A program made the position numbers and the translations under genes. A stretch of DNA of 11,441 nt from Lentisphaerota bacterium. Lineage in GTDB: Bacteria; Verrucomicrobiota; Lentisphaeria; Victivallales; GWF2-50-93. Below the pieces are notes generated by a model. The model had not been told where the DNA came from, did not search any database, and was given only the letters and a program-made list of their open reading frames with translations. The stretch lies in NCBI GenBank assembly GCA_025360875.1, contig JANYBI010000580.1:1-11441 (forward strand), read 5' to 3'. This document shows positions 1-4,955 of this stretch, in pieces. Position 1 is the first letter of the stretch; the number at the start of each line of letters is the position of its first letter.

Positions 1-480
1 AAAACCGCTGCGTATCTTGACACCAATTCCGCCAACACCTCTTGAAGCATCACGCATAGCAAGGAGCGTATCCCTGATCCACTCGGGTTTACGCAGCAGG
101 GCGCTTCCGGCTCCGCTGCGGATGACAGTATTGCTTGAGCATGCGCAGTTCAGCTCCACGCCAATCACTCCGTCCAGACCTGACAATATGCCTGCGGTCC
201 TTGCAAGATGTTCACGGTATGTCCCCATGATCTGCGCAATGATTGGAATCGGGCGGAAATGCGAGATCTTTTCATCCAGCTTCCTTTTACGCGGAGTGCT
301 ATGGGATATCCGGATGAAAGGAGTGATCCATATTGGCAGGAGGTCGAACTCCATCATGATTTTGCAATAGTCGGCGGTCATGATCCCTTCCATCGGTCCG
401 GGGAGAATACGGGAGGGAATGGATTTCCCCCCGGGAAGAGGTAGGGGTTGAAGAAGCTTTGTTAAATCTGTTGTATTCAT
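1..480 (-). CDS. tRNA-dihydrouridine synthase family protein, N-terminal 160 residues (3' end outside window)
   Basis: Dus enzymes are FMN-dependent and reduce uridine to dihydrouridine in tRNA. The reading frame is open from ATG at 478-480 to base 1 and continues beyond the window. Visible family marks: PMEGIM at residues 29-34 (the FMN-binding PMxGVT-type start of the TIM barrel), AQIMG at 82-86 (usual QxxG strand), the active-site strand ELNCACSSNTVIRSGAGSALL at about 109-129, and VKIRSGF at 154-160 (usual VKxRxGW). Cys114 aligns with the catalytic Cys of the usual NxGCP motif, but its neighbours are Ala and Ser in place of Gly and Pro. The spacing and the SGAGSALL stretch look closest to the DusC-type pattern. 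No strong ribosome-binding site precedes the ATG; the upstream 300 bp is repeat-rich. Which Dus subfamily this is, and hence which tRNA position, cannot be decided from half a protein. Confidence 0.85.
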   Translation of the reverse strand, partial: MNTTDLTKLLQPLPLPGGKSIPSRILPGPMEGIMTADYCKIMMEFDLLPIWITPFIRISHSTPRKRKLDEKISHFRPIPIIAQIMGTYREHLARTAGILSGLDGVIGVELNCACSSNTVIRSGAGSALLRKPEWIRDTLLAMRDASRGVGGIGVKIRSGF

Positions 481-492
481 ATTAATAAATCC

Positions 493-531
493 AATACGCA
501 AGCTAAAGTTTGTACTTCAACGAGCGGTATA
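493..531 (+). repeat. REP-like repeat copy R1, forward, left end of the RAYT locus
   Basis: The copy starts AATACGCAAGCTAAAG and continues to CAACGAGCGGTATA, matching the forward copy at 1390-1420 with a few substitutions (GTTTG for GCTTG, CTTC for CTCC). It lies 12 bp upstream of the dus start codon, so it would fall in the 5' leader of dus. The core hairpin of the family is CAAGC / GCTTG around a 4-base loop; here it is weakened by a substitution. Confidence 0.75.
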
Positions 532-557
532 ATTATAGCCCGAGCTCAACCTTATAG

Positions 558-629
558 TATTGCATGTCCAATAGTTGGAGTCCAGCCCCTGGTCGCCGTA
601 GGCGCTGCCTGCGGCAGGTAAACTTCAGG
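558..629 (-). repeat. REP-like repeat copy R1', reverse, degenerate and interrupted
   Basis: TATTGCATGTCCAAT followed by GTTGGAGT (574-581) matches the block at 1426-1447, the core and reverse arm of the right-hand composite. After GTTGGAGTCC the match stops and about 35 bp of unrelated GC-rich sequence follows; AAACTTCAG at 620-628 then resumes the pattern seen at 1451-1459. This reads as a reverse copy interrupted by another short palindromic element. Confidence 0.6.
598..617 (+). repeat. GTAG-type hairpin nested inside repeat copy R1'
   Basis: GTAG at 598-601 is followed by a GC-rich hairpin with CTGCC at 605-609, loop TGC, and GGCAG at 613-617. A GTAG tetranucleotide 5' of a palindrome is the layout of classical REP elements. 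It lies within the interruption of copy R1', so it may be a second, different REP family inserted into the first. Confidence 0.45.
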
Positions 630-662
630 ATGTCTTCACTTTCCTAATCAAGATAAAAATCC

Positions 663-752
663 CAAGCTAAAGCTTGTACTCCAACGACATTTCCCCGATC
701 ACCCCGCTGATGACAATTTAAATGTTGGAGTACAAGCTTTAGCTTGCGTATT
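663..752. repeat. Inverted REP pair R2/R3 downstream of the RAYT stop codon
   Basis: The forward copy at 663-685 starts CAAGCTAAAGCTTG and ends CTCCAAC. The reverse copy at 724-746 is its exact complement over all 23 bases, and continues to CGTATT at 752, the outer flank seen in forward copies at 493 and 1390. The arms are separated by 38 bp. The pair begins about 20 bp after the RAYT stop codon. Each arm also holds its own short hairpin, CAAGC / GCTTG with a 4-base loop, next to a GGAG. This paired arrangement is typical of BIME-like REP doublets. Confidence 0.85.
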
Positions 753-772
753 ATTCATTTGTTCCTTCCGTT

Positions 773-1366
773 CTACACATCCCATGCGCCCATTCTCTTG
801 ATGTCATATTCCTTCCATCTTCTCAAGGCCTCTTTTCTTCCTACATCTTCAAGATACTGTTTTGCACTTGAGAAGGGCCAGTCACGCCAACGTTTCACAT
901 ATTCATGCTTTACTGGATTATTGAGGATGTAATTGATTGTTGCGAAGAAATGCCGATCTGACTTTATCCCATGCTCTAGGGCGTTAAACCAGTTTTTCCT
1001 GCCCCGTTCATCATCCTCGCCATTCCAGCGGAAAGAACTGCGTCCATGAAGCTGGAAAAGCGATTTCAATACCTTCTCAAGATCATCTGTTTTGACAAGG
1101 ACATGATAATGATTCGGAAGAACCACCCATGCGTAGATTTTAACGCTTGAACCGTTGAGAGTATCCAGGAGCTCAGACTCAAACTCACTTATTCTGGCAG
1201 GTGTTTTCCCAATCCAATGCGCATGTTCAAAACATGAAGCTGTAATATGAAATCTCTCCTTTTCATCTTGGGCATGCGGGGGACTATGCCATGGACTTTT
1301 CTGTAACTTCCGCAAAGACAGGATTGATTCTCTCTGCTCCGCATTCATTTTTCGCCAGTTATACAT
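773..1366 (-). CDS. REP-associated tyrosine transposase (RAYT; Y1/HUH family)
   Basis: This 197-residue protein is a single-strand DNA endonuclease/transposase of the Y1 (IS200-like) HUH superfamily, RAYT branch. The metal-binding HUH motif is PNHYHVLV, with His86 and His88. The catalytic Tyr is Tyr146 in INYILNNPVKHEYV, and it is followed by the RAYT-typical WRDWPFSS at about 160-167. The residues FHITASCFEHAH near 39-50 form the first beta strand, where other family members often have FVT. The length is usual for RAYTs and the catalytic set is intact, so it is probably active. The ATG at 1364-1366 has AGGTG 5 bp upstream; a second ATG at residue 7 is possible. REP-like repeats lie on both sides, which supports the RAYT call. 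Its DNA targets are inferred to be those repeats. Confidence 0.92.
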   Translation of the reverse strand: MYNWRKMNAEQRESILSLRKLQKSPWHSPPHAQDEKERFHITASCFEHAHWIGKTPARISEFESELLDTLNGSSVKIYAWVVLPNHYHVLVKTDDLEKVLKSLFQLHGRSSFRWNGEDDERGRKNWFNALEHGIKSDRHFFATINYILNNPVKHEYVKRWRDWPFSSAKQYLEDVGRKEALRRWKEYDIKRMGAWDV

Positions 1367-1389
1367 ACAAACACCTAGGAGAATAAATT

Positions 1390-1465
1390 AATACGCAAGC
1401 TAAAGCTTGAACTCCAACGAGTGGTATTGCATGTCAAATCGTTGGAATACAAACTTCAGTTTGCC
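1390..1465. repeat. Inverted REP pair R4/R4' upstream of the RAYT gene
   Basis: The forward copy at 1390-1420 starts AATACGCAAGCTAAAGCTTG and ends CTCCAACGA. After a core GTGGTATTGCATGTCAAATC (1421-1440), a diverged reverse copy follows, starting GTTGGAATACAAACTTCAG and ending TTTGCC at 1465. The pair sits about 25 bp upstream of the RAYT start codon. The same core (TATTGCATGTC) recurs in the left-hand composite at 558-568, so the two flanks share a common composite unit. Confidence 0.8.
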
Positions 1466-1483
1466 ATTATCTTCTTTCACTAT

Positions 1484-1504
1484 AAAAAACAAGCTAAAAC
1501 TTGT
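1484..1504 (-). terminator. Weak candidate terminator made by repeat copy R5
   Basis: On the minus strand, repeat R5 reads ACAAG, loop TTTTAG, CTTGT, then TTTTT. This is a 5-bp stem followed by a T run, about 50 bp after the rhaA stop codon. The stem is short and AT-rich, so efficiency would be low. It could end the long minus-strand transcript before the RAYT gene. Confidence 0.3.
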
Positions 1505-1516
1505 GCTCCAAGGAGC
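1490..1516 (+). repeat. REP-like repeat copy R5, forward, downstream of rhaA
   Basis: CAAGCTAAAACTTGTGCTCC followed by AAGGAGC matches the forward copies with several substitutions. It includes a second small palindrome, GCTCC-AA-GGAGC at 1505-1516. It is the outermost copy on the right and lies in the 3' untranslated region of rhaA. Confidence 0.65.
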
Positions 1517-1537
1517 GGGGTGAAGCCCTTCATATAT

Positions 1538-1554
1538 ATTTTCCGCAGGAAAAT
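1538..1554. other. Small hairpin immediately after rhaA
   Basis: ATTTTCC (1538-1544), loop GCA, GGAAAAT (1548-1554) form a perfect 7-bp stem directly after the rhaA stop codon. No T run follows on the minus strand, so it is not a classical Rho-independent terminator. It may protect the 3' end of the mRNA or have no role. Confidence 0.35.
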
Positions 1555-2832
1555 TTATTTCCTTTTCGAGAGGACTTCCTTCTCGTATTTCTCGAGCTCG
1601 CTGATCCAGGCTGTCCCGACAGGCACAGACTTGGATTCGCAGAAGCAGTTCCAGACATCTCCGAGAGGAAGGGTCCTGAGCTCCTCTGAAAGGGCCAGTT
1701 TTTCAGCGTTCCTGCCGGCAAGCTCGAACTTCCTGAGAGTATCGGAAGGTTCAAGAAGAGCGAAGAGCAGAGCCTTCTGGAGGCTTCTCATCCCGATGAC
1801 CCAGGCACCGATCCGGTTGATGCTCGCATCAAAGAAATCAGTCGACAGATAGACCTTCCCAAGCGCGTCGCACCTGATTATCTCCTTCGCGAGATTCAGA
1901 AGATCATCATTCATTATGACGACATGATCCGAATCCCACCGGATAGGCCTGCTGACATGGATGAGAAGTTCCGGCACGAACGGAAGAACCGCCGAGATCT
2001 TGTCATTTATGGCTTCGGTGGGATGGTAGTGCCCCATGTCCATGCAGACAAGCTTCTTCCGCGACATTGAGTATGCCAGATAGAATTCATTGCTGCCGAC
2101 GACATATTCCTCGCTGCCGATTCCGAAGAGCTTTCCTTCAACTGCGTCTTTCACATTGCCATTCACCTTCGCCTTGAAAATCGCATCCAGGGAATCTACA
2201 AGCCTCTCGCGCGGTCCAAGCCTGTCGGCCGGAAAATCCTTCATGCCGTCAGGTATCCAGACGTTGTTCACGCAGACACTCTTCAGTTTCCTTGAAAATA
2301 CCGCGGCTATTTCGCGGGATCTGATTCCGTGTTCAATCCAGAATTTCCTTATGGAACTGTCAGGATTTGACAAAGTCAGGCCGGAAGATGATTTGGGATG
2401 TGAAAAGAATGTGGGGTTGAAATCGAGACCGATCCCCTGCTCCTGCGCCCAGTCGATCCATCGCGAGAAATGTTCGGCGGAGACATTGTCCCTGTCAACG
2501 AATTTCCCCTTGCTCTCGAGATAGATCGCATGGAGGTTGAAGCGCTGCTTGCCCGGAATCATTGAAAACGCCTTTTCCGCATCCTTTCTCAATTCATCGG
2601 CGTTCCTTGCCCTGCCCGGATAATTTCCGGTAGCCATGATTCCGCCTGTAAGCCCGGTCTCATTCACCTCGAACCCGCCGACATCATCACCCTGCCAGCA
2701 GTGCATTGAAATCTTGACGGAAGCCAAAGTCTTCATGGCTTTTTCGGTGTCAACACCAAGAGAGGCGTAGATCTCCTTCGCCTCATTGTATCGGGAACTT
2801 ATCATTTTTCCGGACGGCACGGGATCTTTCAT
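1555..2832 (-). CDS. rhaA: L-rhamnose isomerase
   Basis: RhaA is a cytoplasmic metal-dependent enzyme that interconverts L-rhamnose and L-rhamnulose (EC 5.3.1.14), the first step of rhamnose breakdown. The 425 residues align from end to end with the E. coli enzyme as I recall it. Shared blocks include SMHCWQGDDVGGF (43-54), TGGIMATGNYPG (62-73), GLDFNPTFFSHP (135-146), WIPDGMKD, VGSNEFY (245-251), MDMGHYHPTE (264-273), HVSRPIRWDSDHV and DFFDASINR. Metal-binding residues are all present at a constant offset of two from E. coli numbering: Glu232, Asp265, His268, His292, Asp300, Asp302, Asp332. The ATG at 2830-2832 has a strong AAGGAG 8 bp upstream. It follows dtd by 20 bp and is the last gene of the minus-strand run. 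No rhamnulokinase, aldolase, transporter or rhamnose regulator is in the window. Confidence 0.97.
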   Translation of the reverse strand: MKDPVPSGKMISSRYNEAKEIYASLGVDTEKAMKTLASVKISMHCWQGDDVGGFEVNETGLTGGIMATGNYPGRARNADELRKDAEKAFSMIPGKQRFNLHAIYLESKGKFVDRDNVSAEHFSRWIDWAQEQGIGLDFNPTFFSHPKSSSGLTLSNPDSSIRKFWIEHGIRSREIAAVFSRKLKSVCVNNVWIPDGMKDFPADRLGPRERLVDSLDAIFKAKVNGNVKDAVEGKLFGIGSEEYVVGSNEFYLAYSMSRKKLVCMDMGHYHPTEAINDKISAVLPFVPELLIHVSRPIRWDSDHVVIMNDDLLNLAKEIIRCDALGKVYLSTDFFDASINRIGAWVIGMRSLQKALLFALLEPSDTLRKFELAGRNAEKLALSEELRTLPLGDVWNCFCESKSVPVGTAWISELEKYEKEVLSKRK

Positions 2833-2852
2833 GAGAATTTCTCCTTTTTAAA

Positions 2853-3317
2853 TTACACAGGAAAGATGCCTGTGCTACATTTACTTTCCAATATTATAGT
2901 CACCGGCCCCTGGTTGCAGAGGCTCACATTCATGTCAGCGCCGAACCTGCCGGTCTCGACTTTGAGCTTTGATTTGCGAAGTTCGCTGATGAACTTCTCA
3001 TAGAGCGGCACGGCTATGGCAGGATAGGCCGCCTCAGTAAAACTCGGTCTCCTTCCCTTTGCCGCATCAGCATAAAGGGTGAACTGTGAAACCACCATGA
3101 TTTCGCCTTTCACATCGAGAAGGGAAAGGTTCATCTTGCCATCCTTGTCCTCGAATATCCTCATGTTAACACATTTTTCAGCGAGGAATATGGCATCTTT
3201 GTCGGTATCGGCATGGGTGATGCCCAGCAAGACCAGGAATCCTCTTCCTATATTGCCGGCGATGCTGCCTTCAATCTCGACAGAGGCCGAAACGACTCTC
3301 TGGATTACAATTTTCAT
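2853..3317 (-). CDS. dtd: D-aminoacyl-tRNA deacylase
   Basis: Dtd hydrolyses D-amino acids (and glycine mischarged on tRNA-Ala) from tRNA, a proofreading step after aminoacylation. It acts as a cytoplasmic homodimer with RNA-based catalysis. Family marks: start MKIVIQRVVSASVEI, GKMNLS (60-65), the SQFTL motif at 77-81, GRRPSF (88-93), and the cross-subunit Gly-cisPro motif NQGPVT at 135-140. The two motifs mark the canonical DTD1 class. The E. coli protein ends soon after its NDGPVT motif, at 145 residues, whereas this one is 154 residues long. The extra tail CSTGIFPV is encoded by a GTAG-type palindrome that runs up to the stop codon. The ATG at 3315-3317 has AAAGG about 10 bp upstream. The gene sits 55 bp after folE, behind a perfect hairpin, and 20 bp before rhaA. 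Confidence 0.96.
   Translation of the reverse strand: MKIVIQRVVSASVEIEGSIAGNIGRGFLVLLGITHADTDKDAIFLAEKCVNMRIFEDKDGKMNLSLLDVKGEIMVVSQFTLYADAAKGRRPSFTEAAYPAIAVPLYEKFISELRKSKLKVETGRFGADMNVSLCNQGPVTIILESKCSTGIFPV
2856..2878 (-). repeat. GTAG-type palindrome forming the 3' end of dtd
   Basis: On the minus strand GTAG (2878-2875) is followed by CACAGG (2874-2869), loop CATCTTT, and CCTGTG (2861-2856), directly before the TAA stop of dtd. This is the classical REP layout: GTAG then a palindrome. It encodes the last residues STGIFPV of the protein. It differs in sequence from the repeats around the RAYT gene. Confidence 0.6.
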
Positions 3318-3332
3318 GAAAATCAGACCTTT

Positions 3333-3376
3333 ATAAATATTTCCCCGAGGGAGTTCTCCCTCGGGGAAATATTTAT
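3333..3376. other. Perfect 20-bp hairpin between folE and dtd, covering the folE stop codon
   Basis: ATAAATATTTCCCCGAGGGA (3333-3352), loop GTTC, and the exact complement at 3357-3376 make a 20-bp perfect stem with a 4-base loop. The GC-rich core (CCCCGAGGGA) sits next to the loop. The folE stop codon (3373-3375) lies in one arm. No T run follows in either direction, so it is not a textbook intrinsic terminator. It could attenuate transcription, protect the folE 3' end, or set a processing site between folE and dtd; the dtd ribosome-binding site lies just beyond it. Confidence 0.8.
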
Positions 3377-3921
3377 CCTCTTATCAGGTTCAAAAATTCC
3401 ATCCTGGTGGACTGTTCCTTCCTGAAACTTCCGAGCATGGCGGAAGTGACCATCAGCGATTCCTGTTTTTCAACGCCTCGCATCCTCATGCACATATGCT
3501 GGGCTTCCATGACGACGCCCACACCTTCGGGCTTTATCGATTCAAGGATGGTATTGGCGATCTGGCGCGTGAGCCTTTCCTGGAGCTGGAGGCGCCTGGC
3601 GAAGCAGTCTACGATCCTCGCGAGCTTGCTCACTCCGAATATCTTCCCGTCCGGTATGTAGCCGATATGGCACTTGCCATAGAAAGGCAGCATATGATGT
3701 TCGCACATGCTGTAGAACTCGATGTTCTTCACAATGACCATGTCATTGCATTCCTCCTCGTAAATGGCATTGTTTATCAGTTTTTTGACATCCTGCCTAT
3801 AGCCATTCGTGAGGAACTGCATGCTTTTCTCAACCCTCATCGGCGTGTGCTTGAGCCCCGGACGTTCCGGATCCTCGCCGATCTCCACAAGTAATTTCGT
3901 TATGAGATCCTTCATTGTCAT
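3373..3921 (-). CDS. folE: GTP cyclohydrolase I (FolE type)
   Basis: FolE converts GTP to 7,8-dihydroneopterin triphosphate (EC 3.5.4.16), the entry to folate, and in many bacteria to queuosine by way of QueD. From the chosen start the protein has 182 residues. Zinc ligands are Cys73 and His76 in the motif SMCEHHMLPF, plus Cys144 in QHMCMRMRG; His75 is the catalytic His of the family. Other blocks are RPGLKHTPMRV (20-30), IPDGKIFGVSKLARIVDCFARR (about 89-110), LQERLTRQIA and TSAMLGSF. I chose the ATG at 3919-3921, which overlaps the rlmN stop as ATGA; an ATG two codons later (3913-3915) has better spacing from the GGAAGG and is equally possible. An in-frame ATG at 3963 lies inside rlmN and is less likely. 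The intact Cys/His/Cys set points to the zinc type IA enzyme. Confidence 0.96.
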   Translation of the reverse strand: MTMKDLITKLLVEIGEDPERPGLKHTPMRVEKSMQFLTNGYRQDVKKLINNAIYEEECNDMVIVKNIEFYSMCEHHMLPFYGKCHIGYIPDGKIFGVSKLARIVDCFARRLQLQERLTRQIANTILESIKPEGVGVVMEAQHMCMRMRGVEKQESLMVTSAMLGSFRKEQSTRMEFLNLIRG

Positions 3922-4955
3922 TTCCCTTCCTTTTTCAAATGCGATACGCGCAACTGACCGCAAGCTGCATTTATGTTGTCACCTTTTTCAATCCGGACAG
4001 TAACAGGGATCCTGTTGCTCCTCAATGTACTCTCGAATTCGATGATTTTTGACCTGTCAGGCCTCGAAAAACCAGATTTTTCCACGGCATTGAAGGGTAT
4101 CAGGTTCACTTTTGCAGAACAGGAACTGACGATTTCAGCCAGTTTCAGAACATCGTCATGGCTGTCATTCAGCCCTTTTATGAGGGCATACTCGAAAGTC
4201 ACAATACGGCCTGTAACCTTGAAATAATACCTGCAGGCCTCGCAGATCTCGTGTATCGGATACCTGTGCTTGTCCGGTATGAGGCGCGCACGTCCCTCGT
4301 CGGTCGGGGAATGGAGGGAAACCGCCAGATTCCAGGGTCTGCCTTCGTCGGCGAACTTCCGGATTCCCGGAACAAACCCGCTCGTAGAGACAGTTGTCCG
4401 GCGGGGGGACATCCCGACCTGCTTCTCACCGCAGATGATATCGAGCGCCGATATGAGGTTGCTGTAGTTCATCAGGGGTTCGCCCGTGCCCATGAAGACT
4501 ATATTGTCAGGCAGCCGTCCGATGCTCCTGCAGCACGTAAAGAACTCATCAAGTATTTCCGAGGCGTCCAGGTTCCTGACAAACCCTCCCTCTCCGCTGG
4601 CGCAGAAGAAGCATCCGACCGGGCAACCTATCTGAGAACTGAGACAGAAGGTCGTCCTGTCTTTCGAGGGTATTATGACGGACTCGACACATTCCCCATC
4701 GGAGAACTCAAGGAGCATTTTGGAAGTTCCGTCATCCGCCTTCTGCGTCTTTATCACGGAGCACTGCGTAAGGACAAAATTCTCCTGGAGCGCGTTCTTC
4801 AGGGCGGAAGGAAGATTTTTCATTTCATCGGGGCCGGATGCGAACTTCCTGTATAGCCAGTCGAATATCTGCGCGCTCCTGTATCCTGGCTGTCCAACTG
4901 ACTTCAGCCATTCCACCATTTCCGGTTCAGATAATGTGTTCAATGGTTTTTTCAT
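3918..4955 (-). CDS. rlmN: Dual-specificity 23S rRNA / tRNA adenine-C2 methyltransferase
   Basis: RlmN is a radical-SAM enzyme that makes 2-methyladenosine at 23S rRNA A2503 and at A37 of some tRNAs. The 345 residues have the family order: N-terminal RNA-binding helices (GYRSAQIFDWLYRK, 24-37), then the radical-SAM barrel. The 4Fe-4S cluster Cys are 111, 115 and 118 in GCPVGCFFC, the CxxxCxxC pattern. Cys104 in TTFCLSSQIGC matches the second conserved Cys of E. coli RlmN (seven residues before the cluster), and Cys332 in NINAACGQL matches the methyl-carrying Cys. MGTGEPLMN (155-163) stands where MGMGEPLLN is usual. These two extra Cys separate RlmN from ordinary radical-SAM proteins; the Cfr resistance enzyme is a close relative, but the AACGQL end and general similarity favour RlmN. 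It overlaps both neighbours by 4 bp, so it is probably translationally coupled. Confidence 0.95.
   Translation of the reverse strand: MKKPLNTLSEPEMVEWLKSVGQPGYRSAQIFDWLYRKFASGPDEMKNLPSALKNALQENFVLTQCSVIKTQKADDGTSKMLLEFSDGECVESVIIPSKDRTTFCLSSQIGCPVGCFFCASGEGGFVRNLDASEILDEFFTCCRSIGRLPDNIVFMGTGEPLMNYSNLISALDIICGEKQVGMSPRRTTVSTSGFVPGIRKFADEGRPWNLAVSLHSPTDEGRARLIPDKHRYPIHEICEACRYYFKVTGRIVTFEYALIKGLNDSHDDVLKLAEIVSSCSAKVNLIPFNAVEKSGFSRPDRSKIIEFESTLRSNRIPVTVRIEKGDNINAACGQLRVSHLKKEGK

Larger units (their letters stand above)
493..1516. mobile_element. RAYT/REP locus: tyrosine transposase gene flanked by REP-like doublets
   Basis: A single HUH-type RAYT gene is bracketed on both sides by copies of one repeat family: R1/R1' and R2/R3 on the left, R4/R4' and R5 on the right. 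No IS200/IS605 TnpB partner and no target-site duplication was seen. From known biology, RAYTs are usually single-copy chromosomal genes that act in trans on REPs, not standard self-mobile IS elements. I therefore infer a domesticated RAYT locus with its cognate repeats, and the outer limits given here are simply the outermost repeat copies. Confidence 0.6.

Noticed and set aside
528..537. Perfect TATAAT hexamers on both strands in the palindrome TATAATTATA upstream of dus
   Set aside because: No -35 box at 16-18 bp was found on either strand, and the AT-rich palindrome gives the hexamer on both strands by symmetry.
490..1516. Regularly repeated short sequences as a CRISPR array
   Set aside because: Copies are in both orientations, irregularly spaced, diverged, and a gene lies between them; no cas genes are present.
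3922..3963. Longer folE start at 3963
   Set aside because: It would extend folE by 14 residues inside rlmN with no family similarity; the ATGA overlap start is more economical.
4158..4856. A 232-codon open frame on the plus strand
   Set aside because: It is antisense to rlmN, whose Cys cluster and AACGQL end are unambiguous.
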